Source of the DNA: JBICIG01 sp043101605
Lineage (GTDB): Bacteria; Planctomycetota; Phycisphaerae; Phycisphaerales; UBA1924
Assembly (NCBI GenBank): GCA_043101605.1
Contig: JBICIG010000060.1
Span: forward strand, 10,711 to 74,710
Direction of reading: 5' to 3'
DNA length: 64,000 bases
Shown: in pieces, positions 1 through 8,504 of the stretch
Position numbering within the stretch: position 1 is the first letter of the stretch
How the letters are laid out: each line of letters begins with the position of its first letter
The notes under the pieces: model-generated
What the model was told of the DNA's origin: nothing
What the model saw: only the letters and a program-made list of their open reading frames with translations
Database searches by the model: none
Made by a program: the position numbers and the translations under genes

Positions 1-1
1 G

Positions 2-1075
2 GCGCTCACCGCCGACAACCTCGCCTCCCGCATCAGCGAGATCGGCATCGAGTCCGGCACGCCCCTGCTCCGCGCCGTCTCCTCGCTGAAGGCCGAGAAC
101 ACCCGCCTGCAGAGCGAGCTCGGCATTCTCCAGCAGACGATCGCCTCCAAGGAGCAGGAGATCGCCAAGCACGAGAAGTCCGCGCAGGAAGCCGCCCGCG
201 TCTTCAGCGAGGCCCAGCGCAACAACCGCTCCACCGTCGACACCTACTCCGACGATGTCACCGAGACCGTCGCGAGCCTGCAGGAGCTCGAGCAGGACCT
301 GCGCGACCGCGTCGAGGACATCCGCGCCGATGCCGAGGCCGACAAGGCCCGCCTCGAGGCCGAGATCACCCGTCTGGGCAACGAGAACCTCGTGCTCCAG
401 GGGCAGATCCAGCAGCTCCGCCGTGAACGCCGCACCGACCTCGTCCGCCCCAAGGATGAGTTCGCCCTCGTCGACGCCCGCATCATCGGCATCGCCGGCG
501 CCGAGAAGACGGTCACCATCGACCGCGGCCGGCGCGACAAGATCGTCCTCGGGCTCAGCTTCGCCGTCTACTCCGACGCGACCGCCCTCCGCCCCGACGC
601 CGAGGGCAACTATCCGCCCGGCAAGGCCGTCATCGAGGTCATCAATGTCGGCGAGACCAGCTCGACCGCCCGCATCCTCACCGAGACCCAGGGCAACCCC
701 GTCGTCCGCGGCGATGTCATCGCCAACGCCATCTACGACCCCAACAAGGTCTACACCTTCCTCGTCTTCGGCAACTTCGACACCGACGGCGACGGGCGGG
801 CCACCCCCTTCGAGCGCGACGGCATCGAGGCCCTCATCCGCGACTGGAACGGTCGCGTCGTCAACGAGCTCACCGGCGATGTCGACATGCTCGTCCTCGG
901 CGAGCGCCCGCTCCTCCCGCCGCGCCCCTCGGGCGAGGCCCCCGTCGAGCAGCTCCAGGAGTGGATCCGCCTGAGCCAGATCGTCAACCGCTACGACGAG
1001 CTCCAGGCCCGCGCCGAGGCGACCTCCATCCCCATCCTCAACCAGAACCGCCTCAAGACGCTCATCGGCCGCTGA
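2..1075 (+). CDS. Coiled-coil protein, 5'-truncated by the window edge
   Basis: The reading frame is open from base 2 and stops at 1073-1075, so the start lies outside the window and 357 residues are visible. The first 130 or so visible residues are heptad-rich and charged, with repeated Glu/Lys/Arg/Gln and segments such as SLKAENTRLQSELGILQQTI, which is typical of a long coiled coil. The C-terminal half is globular and contains an acidic DTDGDGRATPFE stretch that resembles a single EF-hand-like calcium loop. No catalytic motif was recognised. It may be a structural or cell-envelope protein, but the missing N-terminus prevents a call. A strong terminator follows at 1112-1136. Confidence 0.85.
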   Translation, partial: ALTADNLASRISEIGIESGTPLLRAVSSLKAENTRLQSELGILQQTIASKEQEIAKHEKSAQEAARVFSEAQRNNRSTVDTYSDDVTETVASLQELEQDLRDRVEDIRADAEADKARLEAEITRLGNENLVLQGQIQQLRRERRTDLVRPKDEFALVDARIIGIAGAEKTVTIDRGRRDKIVLGLSFAVYSDATALRPDAEGNYPPGKAVIEVINVGETSSTARILTETQGNPVVRGDVIANAIYDPNKVYTFLVFGNFDTDGDGRATPFERDGIEALIRDWNGRVVNELTGDVDMLVLGERPLLPPRPSGEAPVEQLQEWIRLSQIVNRYDELQARAEATSIPILNQNRLKTLIGR

Positions 1076-1111
1076 CCGATCGCCGACGACAACGCATGAA
1101 AGCTTCAGCAA

Positions 1112-1136
1112 CGCCGGGCACCCGCCCGGCGTTTTT
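1112..1136 (+). terminator. Rho-independent terminator after the coiled-coil gene
   Basis: A perfect 8-bp stem (CGCCGGGC at 1112-1119 with GCCCGGCG at 1124-1131) encloses a 4-nt loop and is followed by TTTTT at 1132-1136. It sits 37 nt after the stop codon of the upstream gene and ends that transcript before the convergent hydrolase gene. Confidence 0.9.
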
Positions 1137-1156
1137 CCTGCGCCGGCTTTCGCTCG

Positions 1157-2224
1157 CTACAGCCCCGCGCTCTCACCCTGATCGGCCACGCTCATCCCCG
1201 CCGCCCGCACGCGGTCGCGCGCGGCACCCGCCTCGTGCGCCGGGTTCGTGTGGTTGAGGTGGATGAACCGGATCTTCGCCCGCTCGCTCGCCGACAGCGA
1301 CGCGAATCGCTCAAGGCTGTGCGCGATGAAAGGGTGCGGGAAGCCCGACATGTCCCGCCCCGGGATCTCGCCGTCGGCGAAGAATGTCCCGTCGAGATAC
1401 GCGACATCCACCCCCGCGATCAGGTCCTCGATCGGACGCCCCCAGTCATCGAGTTCATCCCACGAATCGATGTCCGGGATGAACAGCACCGACCGCGTCG
1501 GGCCTTCCACCCGGAACCCCACGACCTCCGAGTACTCCTGGCGGTGCGGCACGAGGATCGGCACCACCCGCACGCGCCCGTTGAGCGCCACCCCCACGCC
1601 GTCCTCCAGCTCGCGCAGCTCGATGTTCTCGTAGCGCACGAGCTGATCCCAGGGCCCGTTGCCCCGCAGAAACTCGGCCATCCGCGGCATCGCGTAGACC
1701 GGCACCTTGTCCGCGCCCATCGACTCGTGCCCCAGGAACATCAACCCGGTGTAGTGCCCGATGTGCGCGTGCGTCAGCAGCACGCCCGACAACGCCGCCT
1801 CCCCGCCCGATGCGGGGTCGCCGGCCGGTCGCCCCCGCCTGGCCGCCCGATCCAGCATCGTCAACTGCTCGCGGAAGTCCGGCGTCGCGTCGATCATCCA
1901 CCGCTCGCCCGTCGCCGGGTCGACGATCCCCAGCGACGCGACCAGCCGACGACGCCCCGGGTCCTGCCATCGCGGATCGTCGAACCGCCCCGCCTGAGGC
2001 GTCCCGCCGTCCTGACTCGTCCCCAGCACGATCACGAACGGGCCGAGCATCGCGGCTTGCGAGCGCACGCCGCGCGACGAATCCGCCGGCCCCTCAGCCG
2101 TCGCCGCGCACCCGCCCGCGAGCGCCGCGAGCGTCGCGATTGCGGCCGCCCCGACTCCTGCAACCCGCCCGAGCCCCGATCGCCGATCCCGCCCGCGTCG
2201 CCGCCCGTGTCCTGGTGTGCGCAT
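1157..2224 (-). CDS. PqqB-like metallo-beta-lactamase-fold hydrolase, predicted lipoprotein
   Basis: This 355-residue protein has an N-terminal hydrophobic segment ending in a lipobox (LAGGC, Cys39), so it is predicted to be exported and lipid-anchored. The mature part begins with VLGTSQDGGTPQ, characteristic of the PqqB-like branch of the metallo-beta-lactamase superfamily, and carries the metal-binding HAHIGH motif at residues 152-157. A later D-x-D (PDIDSWDE) and a C-terminal HLNHTNP supply further probable metal ligands. The start at 2224 is chosen because it puts the signal peptide at the N-terminus; an upstream in-frame ATG would overlap the divergent gene. The substrate is unknown, and no other pqq genes lie nearby, so a role in PQQ synthesis is not implied. 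Confidence 0.82.
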   Translation of the reverse strand: MRTPGHGRRRGRDRRSGLGRVAGVGAAAIATLAALAGGCAATAEGPADSSRGVRSQAAMLGPFVIVLGTSQDGGTPQAGRFDDPRWQDPGRRRLVASLGIVDPATGERWMIDATPDFREQLTMLDRAARRGRPAGDPASGGEAALSGVLLTHAHIGHYTGLMFLGHESMGADKVPVYAMPRMAEFLRGNGPWDQLVRYENIELRELEDGVGVALNGRVRVVPILVPHRQEYSEVVGFRVEGPTRSVLFIPDIDSWDELDDWGRPIEDLIAGVDVAYLDGTFFADGEIPGRDMSGFPHPFIAHSLERFASLSASERAKIRFIHLNHTNPAHEAGAARDRVRAAGMSVADQGESAGL

Positions 2225-2246
2225 GCGCGCAAGGTACCATCCCCCG

Positions 2247-3125
2247 ATGACACCGCTCCCGCTCGCGCTCGCTCTGCTCCTGCTCTTGGGGCTCCCCGCC
2301 CCCCGCGCGCACACGATCCAGCCCCCGCCAGATCACAGCACCCCCGCGATCGACCATGCTCCCGCCGCCGAGCCTCCCGCCGAGCCGTTTGACCCCGACC
2401 GCTTCCTCACCACGCAGCTCGGCGACCTCCCCATCATCCTCAGCGCCCCGCACGGCGGAACCGTGCGCGTCCCGGGATCGAGCGACCGCACCTCGGGCGT
2501 CACCGTCCGCGACCTGCACACCGCCGAGATCGCCCTGCTGACCTACCAGCGGCTCATCCACCGCCTCGGCCGCGAGCCCTCGCTGGTCGTCGCCCAGTTC
2601 TCGCGCAAGGACGCCGACGCGAACCGCGACGCGTCTGAAGCCTACGAGAACGACGCCGCGCAGCGAGTCTACGACGCCTACCACGCCGCCCTCGACCGCG
2701 CCGTGCGCGACAGCGTCGATCGCTTCGGCATCGCGATCGTCATCGATATCCACGGGCAGTCCAGCCACCGCGATTCGATCGTCCGCGGCACCCGCTCCGG
2801 GCGTACCACCGACGACCTCATCGCCCGCTTCGGCATCGACGCCGTCGCCGGCCCGAACAGCCTCTTCGGCGAACTCAAGAGCCGCGGCTACCCCGTCATC
2901 CCCGACCCCGAGCCGGGCGAACTCGGGCGTGAGACCTTCCTCAACGGCGGGTACATCGTCGCCCACTTCGGCACCGCGATCCCCGGCGCCGACGCGATCC
3001 AGGTCGAACTCGGGGCCGACCACCGGCGCGACCAGACCAAGATGGCCCGCGACCTGGCCGACTCGATCGCCGACTTCGCCGAGCGGTACCTGCTCGAAGC
3101 GCCTCCCCTGAGCGACCGGCCCTGA
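2247..3125 (+). CDS. N-formylglutamate amidohydrolase-like exported protein
   Basis: The 292-residue product starts with a signal peptide (MTPLPLALALLLLLGLPAPRA) and then shows motifs of the N-formylglutamate amidohydrolase superfamily: SAPHGG, a DLHT segment, DIHGQS and a late NGGYIVAHFG followed by IQVELG. These are the metal- and substrate-binding loops of that zinc-peptidase-like fold. Family members cleave N-formyl or N-acyl amino acids, but the exported location makes the physiological substrate uncertain. The ATG at 2247 is preferred over one at 2217 because it begins the signal peptide and lies 6 nt after TACCAT at 2235-2240, a layout predicting a leaderless mRNA. The gene diverges from the PqqB-like gene with only 22 bp between starts. 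Confidence 0.78.
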   Translation: MTPLPLALALLLLLGLPAPRAHTIQPPPDHSTPAIDHAPAAEPPAEPFDPDRFLTTQLGDLPIILSAPHGGTVRVPGSSDRTSGVTVRDLHTAEIALLTYQRLIHRLGREPSLVVAQFSRKDADANRDASEAYENDAAQRVYDAYHAALDRAVRDSVDRFGIAIVIDIHGQSSHRDSIVRGTRSGRTTDDLIARFGIDAVAGPNSLFGELKSRGYPVIPDPEPGELGRETFLNGGYIVAHFGTAIPGADAIQVELGADHRRDQTKMARDLADSIADFAERYLLEAPPLSDRP

Positions 3126-3153
3126 CGATGCGCCCCCCTCCTACCATCGCCCC

Positions 3154-4746
3154 ATGCCCCCGCTGACGCTCTACAACACGCTCACGCATCGGCCCGAGCC
3201 CTTCACCCCCGCCGACCCCGCGCGGATCACCTTTTACACCTGCGGCCCGACGGTCTACGACGATGCGCACATCGGGAACTTCCGAGCCTTCCTCGCCGCC
3301 GACCTCCTCCGCCGCTGGCTCGAGAGCCCGCTCTGCGAACTCGCCAACGCGCCCGCCGGCTCGCCGCGCCGCGTCGTGCATGTCATGAACATCACCGATG
3401 TCGGGCACATGACCGACGACGCCTCGGCCGACGGCGGGGGCGAGGACAAAATGGCCGCCGCCGAGCGACGCCTCCTCGAAGCCAAGAAAGCCGGCACGCT
3501 CCCCAAGGGAGTCGACATCGACCCGAAGGACCCGCGCGGCATCGCCTCCTTCTACGCCGCCCGCTTCCTTGAGGATGCCCGCGCCGTGGGGCTCAAGGTC
3601 GCGATCGAAGCGCAGCGGGACCCCTCGCTCATGCCCCGCGCCACCGATCACATCGAGGGCATGAAGGCGCTCATCGAAACCCTCGCCGACAAGGGCCTCG
3701 CCTACGCCGCCGGCGAGCCGGGCGCGCGGGCCGTCTACTTTGATGTCCAGGCCTACGACCGCCTTGCCGGTGATGCTCCCTACGGCGTCCTCAGCGGCAA
3801 CACGCTCGACCACCTGCGCGCCGGCGCCGGCGGGCGCGTCTCCGACGAGAACCAATCGCAGAAGAAACACCCCGCCGACTTCCTGCTCTGGAAGGAAGAC
3901 GCCTCGCACCTCATGCGCTGGCCCAGCCCGCGCGTGGGCGCCGAAGCCCTCGGCGAGGGATACCCGGGCTGGCACATCGAGTGCTCGGCGATGGCGCGCG
4001 CACGCCTCATGGACGCCGGCGACACCATCGACCTCCACTCCGGCGGCGAGGACAACATCTTCCCCCACCACGAATGCGAAATCGCCCAGACCCGCGGCGT
4101 AACGGGCGCCGACCGCTTCGCACGCCACTGGTTCCACCCGCGCTTCCTGCTCGTCGACGGCACGAAGATGTCCAAGAGCAAGGGCAACTTCTACACGATC
4201 CGCCAGTTGATCGAGATGGGCCACGACCCGGCCGCGATCCGGCTCGAACTCATCAAGACCCACTACCGATCCAACGCGAACTTCACCATGCAGGGGCTCA
4301 AGGACTCGGCACGCATGATCGAGCGCTGGCGCCGAGTCGGCCGACTCGAAACGCTCCCGGCCGAGCGCCCGGAAGCGCCCGTGCTCGACGCATTCGCGCG
4401 CTCGCTCGGCGACGATCTCAACATCGCCGGGGCGATCGGTGAACTCAACGCGTGGGTCTCATCGATCGCCGAGCCGACCGGCACCGATCGCGCGATCATG
4501 ACCATCCTCGACGACATCCTCGGCGTCCTCTCGCTCAAGCAGACCGACGCCGCCCAGACCGCCCTGGGCGTCTACCTCCCGGGCGTCTCGCCCAGCGACG
4601 ACATCGAAGCCAAGCTCCGCGCACGCAAAGAGGCGCGCGCCGGCAAGGACTTCGCCGCCGCCGACGCGATCCGCGACGAGCTCTCGGCGATGGGGCTGGC
4701 GATCAAGGACCGCCCCGACGGCACCGTCGAGGTCAGCCGCGCCTGA
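3154..4746 (+). CDS. cysS: Cysteinyl-tRNA synthetase
   Basis: This class I aminoacyl-tRNA synthetase charges tRNA-Cys in the cytoplasm. It shows the zinc-binding TFYTCGPTVY segment (Cys30), the HIGH-type motif HIGN at residues 39-42 and KMSKS at about 338-342, followed by the helical anticodon-binding domain. At 530 residues it is longer than the roughly 460 of the Escherichia coli enzyme, mainly through an insertion after the HVMNITDVGHM segment (about residues 75-150). TACCAT at 3142-3147 ends 6 nt before the ATG, predicting a leaderless transcript. It stands alone between the amidohydrolase-like gene (28 bp upstream) and a convergent gene. Confidence 0.97.
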   Translation: MPPLTLYNTLTHRPEPFTPADPARITFYTCGPTVYDDAHIGNFRAFLAADLLRRWLESPLCELANAPAGSPRRVVHVMNITDVGHMTDDASADGGGEDKMAAAERRLLEAKKAGTLPKGVDIDPKDPRGIASFYAARFLEDARAVGLKVAIEAQRDPSLMPRATDHIEGMKALIETLADKGLAYAAGEPGARAVYFDVQAYDRLAGDAPYGVLSGNTLDHLRAGAGGRVSDENQSQKKHPADFLLWKEDASHLMRWPSPRVGAEALGEGYPGWHIECSAMARARLMDAGDTIDLHSGGEDNIFPHHECEIAQTRGVTGADRFARHWFHPRFLLVDGTKMSKSKGNFYTIRQLIEMGHDPAAIRLELIKTHYRSNANFTMQGLKDSARMIERWRRVGRLETLPAERPEAPVLDAFARSLGDDLNIAGAIGELNAWVSSIAEPTGTDRAIMTILDDILGVLSLKQTDAAQTALGVYLPGVSPSDDIEAKLRARKEARAGKDFAAADAIRDELSAMGLAIKDRPDGTVEVSRA

Positions 4747-4763
4747 CCCCCCCCGCGGGGCTT

Positions 4764-6437
4764 CTACCCTCGCCGCAACTCGCGCACCTGCGCGAACACG
4801 CGTCGCTCCAGCCTCGGCATCGCGATGCGCGCCGCCCCGAGCACCGCGGCGCACTCCTCAAGCGTCCGCGGCAACTCCGCCGACCCGCCCCCGACCCCCC
4901 ACCCGAAGCGCAGCACCGCGAAGACGCGGAGTTCCTCATCGAGCCCCTCCAGCACCCGCCTCGCGTCGCCGGGCAACTCCAGGAATCGCTGCCACGCGTG
5001 CGCGCGCACCGACCAGTCGTCCATCGGCACGGTGTCGGGCCAGCGCGGCGCCGCCCGCCCGCTCAGCCGCTCCAGATCGCGCGCGTGCTCGCGTGTCCAT
5101 CGCTCGGCCGCCCGATCGATCGCCAGCCCCGCGCGCGCCGCCAAGCGACCACCCCGCCCGGCGCGGAACTCATCGACCGCCGACGACAGCGCCGAAAGCC
5201 CCGCCCCGACCAGCGACGACGCCGACTCGGGCGAGAACGACTCGAGCTTCCCGATTCCCGCCGACGCGTGCACGCGCGCCTCGAGCGTGCGCACCAGCGT
5301 CGGCAGTTGCATCCGCATCAGTTCGGTCTTGACCCGGCTCGCCCGTCGGAGCGATGTCTCGATCGCGTCGAGCCGCGACGCTTCGGGCGTGGCGCGGGTG
5401 ACCGTCCCGAGCGTCCGCCGCGCGTGTGTCAACGACGCGCGCAACAGTTCATCGAGGTGCCGCTCCCGGACCGCGCCAGGCGTGCCGGCACTGCGCGCCT
5501 CGCCGAGCAGCGCGACCAGATCCGCGCCGAGCGCGCGCCCGAACGACGATCCCTCCGCCGCCGGGTCGATCCGGGTCGGTTCCGGCCCGGCGTCGCGCGC
5601 CGGGTCGGCGGCGCCCGTCAGTGCCCGCTCGAGCCGGGCGAGGCGATGGATGTGGATCCCCCGCCGCACCGCCGACACCGGGCGCGACATCCGCCTTGCC
5701 GATTCCGCCGCGCCGGCCCCGCGCTTCCACGCGCGGTAGGCGCGCGCCCGCTCGCGATCGGACATCGGCCCGCTCCGGTCGAAGAGGGCCCCGGCGTCGT
5801 CGCTCCGGGCGAGCAGAAGGCGCACCGCTTCGTGGCTGCGCCCGTACCGCCGCGCGATGCGGGCCGCGGCTTCGTTCAGCCCGAGCCCGGCCGCCGCGTA
5901 GCGCCTGGCGCGTTCGAGCACGCGCGACTCGGTCGCGTCGTCGATCCGCGTGAACCGCCGCGCGCGCTCAATCGCCGACGCCTGGGTCGACTCGAACCGC
6001 GCCACCGCCTCGGGCGTGAAGACCAGCCTTGCGCGTCCCTCGGCATCCAGCCCGCGCCGCGCGATCAGCCCCCGGCGACGGTACCGCGACAGCGTCTTGC
6101 GGCTGACGCCCCAGCGAGCCGCCAGCGCATCGGCATCGAGCACCTCGCCGAGTTCCTCGAGCGTCAACGCCGCCGCGTCGCACAGCCGCTCGACCAGCGC
6201 CGACAGGTCGCCCAGCATCGCCTCGCCCACCAGCATCGTCCCGTCGTCGTCGGCGGGTCGGTAGCCCGTGATCCGCTCGACCACCCACGCGACCGGGTAC
6301 AGCCGATCGGGCTCGATCTCATCGGCGAGTTGCTCGACGCGCCCGAGGTCTCGCCGCAGCGCCTCGCGCGATGCGAAGCGGAGTTGTCCGGCAAGTTCGG
6401 CAAGAGCCGCGACGCGGAGGCGGGCGAGCGGGGGCAT
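4764..6437 (-). CDS. Multi-helix-turn-helix DNA-binding protein (divergent sigma-70-like)
   Basis: The 557-residue protein is rich in Arg, Ala and Glu and contains several helix-turn-helix-like segments. The clearest is at residues 103-127 (ALAARWGVSRKTLSRYRR followed by GLIARR), similar to MerR/excisionase domains. A second lies in GLNEAAARIARRYGRSHEAVR and a third in GAAESARRMSRPVSAVRRGI, reminiscent of sigma-70 regions 3 and 4. No canonical sigma region 2 was recognised, so a transcription factor is as likely as a true sigma. The start at 6437 follows the mqnA stop by 13 nt with a CGGAG ribosome site, so the two genes are probably cotranscribed. The function is inferred from fold-like patterns only. 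Confidence 0.65.
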   Translation of the reverse strand: MPPLARLRVAALAELAGQLRFASREALRRDLGRVEQLADEIEPDRLYPVAWVVERITGYRPADDDGTMLVGEAMLGDLSALVERLCDAAALTLEELGEVLDADALAARWGVSRKTLSRYRRRGLIARRGLDAEGRARLVFTPEAVARFESTQASAIERARRFTRIDDATESRVLERARRYAAAGLGLNEAAARIARRYGRSHEAVRLLLARSDDAGALFDRSGPMSDRERARAYRAWKRGAGAAESARRMSRPVSAVRRGIHIHRLARLERALTGAADPARDAGPEPTRIDPAAEGSSFGRALGADLVALLGEARSAGTPGAVRERHLDELLRASLTHARRTLGTVTRATPEASRLDAIETSLRRASRVKTELMRMQLPTLVRTLEARVHASAGIGKLESFSPESASSLVGAGLSALSSAVDEFRAGRGGRLAARAGLAIDRAAERWTREHARDLERLSGRAAPRWPDTVPMDDWSVRAHAWQRFLELPGDARRVLEGLDEELRVFAVLRFGWGVGGGSAELPRTLEECAAVLGAARIAMPRLERRVFAQVRELRRG

Positions 6438-6450
6438 CGCGCGGCTCCGG

Positions 6451-7287
6451 TTAGCGAGCCGCCATCGCGGCAAGGTCCCAGAGCGCGACGGCCGGCGAAT
6501 CGACCAACCCGAGCCCCGCCGACTCTTCCAGGAACCGGGCCAGCCCGGCGCGGGCGCGCGCATCGAGGTCGTACCGCAGCATCGTCGAGAGGTACGCCCG
6601 GGCGATGTCGAGGGGCCAGCCCCGCGCCGCGGCCCAGCGCGACGCGATCCAGTCGAGCCGACCCGCGTTGTGCCGACGCTGGCGGTCGAGCAGCGCGGCC
6701 GCCATCTGCAGCCGCAGTCGATCCTCGCCGTCGAGCGCTTGCGATCGGCACGCCCACGCCGCGTAAACCATGGGCAGCCCCGTCCATGCGTGCCACGCCT
6801 CGCCCAGATCGAGCTCGTACCCGAAACCCTCGCCCGCGAGCGGCCGCGTCACGACCTTGTCGCCGATGCGCAGCACGGTGTCGGGCAGTTCCCCGGGCGA
6901 GACTCCCGCGGCGTCCAGGGGCTCGATTGAAACCCGCCGCCCGTGCGCGCGCTCGAAGATGATCCGGCACAGCGCGACGGAGGTGTGGCTCTCGGTGTCG
7001 GCGTGGACTGCTTCGATCCGGTCCACCGGCACGCGCGAGCTGACACGCACCGTCAGCGTGGGCCCGTCGCACCCGATCATGCCCACTGGCAGGATGGTCA
7101 GCGGCTCGGGCGAACGGGCGACATCGATGACGCTGACGAGCCCGAGATCGATCTCGCCGGCCGCGAGCGCGGGCCCGATCGCCGCGGGCACCATCGGCAC
7201 GAGTTCGAGCCCCTCGACGCGGGCGAGCCCCTCGATGAGCGGAGCCGTGTTGAGGTACTCGACGGCGCCGACGCGGGTGCGTTCCAT
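6451..7287 (-). CDS. mqnA: Chorismate dehydratase (menaquinone biosynthesis, futalosine pathway)
   Basis: MqnA converts chorismate to 3-enolpyruvylbenzoate, the first step of the futalosine route to menaquinone, in the cytoplasm. The 278-residue product shows the family signature at its N-terminus (VGAVEYLNTAPLIEGL), the IDLGLVSVIDVA segment and the periplasmic-binding-protein-like fold pattern (ESHTSVALCR). Length is normal for the family. The start at 7287 matches the conserved N-terminus and lies 5 nt after TACCAT (minus strand, 7298-7293), predicting leaderless translation. It leads a two-gene unit with the multi-HTH gene. The UbiA-type prenyltransferase at the right edge could act later in the same pathway. 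Confidence 0.9.
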   Translation of the reverse strand: MERTRVGAVEYLNTAPLIEGLARVEGLELVPMVPAAIGPALAAGEIDLGLVSVIDVARSPEPLTILPVGMIGCDGPTLTVRVSSRVPVDRIEAVHADTESHTSVALCRIIFERAHGRRVSIEPLDAAGVSPGELPDTVLRIGDKVVTRPLAGEGFGYELDLGEAWHAWTGLPMVYAAWACRSQALDGEDRLRLQMAAALLDRQRRHNAGRLDWIASRWAAARGWPLDIARAYLSTMLRYDLDARARAGLARFLEESAGLGLVDSPAVALWDLAAMAAR

Positions 7288-7341
7288 GGGCGATGGTAGG
7301 GTCGGCTGGACGCGCGGGACGCCGGCGATGACAATGCGCCC

Positions 7342-8007
7342 ATGCCCGGAGCGACCGACAGAGCCGAGGACGCGCCACGCTGGTTCCAGCAGGGCGGACC
7401 CATCACGCTGGTGGGGGGAGGCGGGCACGCGCTCATGCTCGCCGAGACCGCCCGGCTGCTCGGGCACGAGATCCGAGGTGTGCTCGACGACGACCGGGCC
7501 TGCAACGCGTGCGCGCGCCTGCGGCTGGTCCATCTCGGCCCGTGCGACCCCGCGGAGATCGAGCAGGAAGCCGCGGCGATCCTGGCTCTGGGCAACCTCG
7601 ACGCCCGGCGACGCCTGCTCGAGGCGATGCGACCCGACCGCGTCGCGCCGGCGCTCGTTCATCCGCTGGCGATGGTGTCGGCGTCGGCGGAGATCGGGCG
7701 CGGCGGGTGGGTCGGGCCCGGGGCGATCGTCAACGCCTTCGCCCGCCTCGGCGCGCACGCGATCGTGAACTCCGGCGCGATCGTCGAGCACGAGTGTGTC
7801 ATCGGGACCAACACGCATCTCGGGCCGGGCAGTGTGCTGGGCGGGTCGGCGATCGTTGGCGACCACACGCTCATCGGGCTGGGGGCGCGTGTGCTCCCGG
7901 GCGTCAGGGTGGGGAGCGGGTGTGTCGTCGGCGCGGGGGCGGTGGTCGTTGAGCCGGTGGAGGACGGCGCGACGGTCGTCGGCGTCCCGGCTCGGTCGCG
8001 GAGCTAG
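7342..8007 (+). CDS. NeuD/PglD-type sugar O-acyltransferase
   Basis: The product is 221 residues long. An N-terminal nucleotide-sugar-binding half starts with ITLVGGGGHALMLAETARLL, the glycine-rich loop of PglD/NeuD proteins. The second half is a left-handed beta-helix of hexapeptide repeats (AEIGRGGWVGPGAIVNAFA, HECVIGTNTHLGPGS). Such enzymes transfer acetyl groups from acetyl-CoA to amino sugars during surface-polysaccharide or glycoprotein assembly; His in NSGAIVEHECVIG is a candidate catalytic residue. GACAAT ends 6 nt before the ATG. The stop overlaps the stop of the convergent PEGA lipoprotein gene. No polysaccharide cluster is adjacent, so the acceptor is unknown. Confidence 0.83.
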   Translation: MPGATDRAEDAPRWFQQGGPITLVGGGGHALMLAETARLLGHEIRGVLDDDRACNACARLRLVHLGPCDPAEIEQEAAAILALGNLDARRRLLEAMRPDRVAPALVHPLAMVSASAEIGRGGWVGPGAIVNAFARLGAHAIVNSGAIVEHECVIGTNTHLGPGSVLGGSAIVGDHTLIGLGARVLPGVRVGSGCVVGAGAVVVEPVEDGATVVGVPARSRS

Positions 8008-8504
8008 CGCGGTCGTGCGCCCGCGTCGGACGACTCCGAGCCGGACTGCCCAGGTTCGGCGGGTTCATCCGCGTCGCCAGCGACCATTGCGGCCGCCTGC
8101 CGGGCGCGTTCGATCAGTTGCGTCTCGAGTTCCTCGGTGCCGAGGGTTCGCTCGGGCGTGGGCTCGAGGTCGAAGTGCCAGGTGACCTCGTGCCGGGGCC
8201 GCCATGGCCACGCGGCGGCGATCAGGTCGAGCCCGGGCTGCTCGTGCAGCGGGGCGTGGGCGGTGCGTCCCTCGTGGACGGGCTGGTACCCGTCGAGGCG
8301 GAGTTGCAGGTCGTAGGTGCCGTAGAACTTGAACGAGGCTTCGGTCGGAGTGCGCCCGATCTCGACATCGTTGAGCCAGACGGTCGCGCCGGGGGGGTCG
8401 CTGGTGACGACGATCCGGCGATCATTGGTGCGGGTAACGCACCCGCTGAGCAGGGCGGCGGACCCGACGAGGATCCCGAGCGTGCGCACGCGGGCGTGTC
8501 TCAC
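8004..8504 (-). CDS. PEGA-domain lipoprotein
   Basis: The 166-residue product begins at a GTG that overlaps the lptB stop as GTGA, indicating translational coupling. A short basic N-terminus and hydrophobic stretch end in the lipobox LLSGC, so the protein is predicted to be lipid-anchored. The next 60 or so residues (IVVTSDPPGATVWLNDVEIG and onward to LRLDGYQPV) match the PEGA domain, a beta-sandwich found in surface and envelope proteins. The C-terminus is acidic and low in complexity. Cotranscription with lptB suggests an envelope role, possibly near the lipopolysaccharide transport machinery, but this is inference. Confidence 0.8.
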   Translation of the reverse strand: MRHARVRTLGILVGSAALLSGCVTRTNDRRIVVTSDPPGATVWLNDVEIGRTPTEASFKFYGTYDLQLRLDGYQPVHEGRTAHAPLHEQPGLDLIAAAWPWRPRHEVTWHFDLEPTPERTLGTEELETQLIERARQAAAMVAGDADEPAEPGQSGSESSDAGARPR

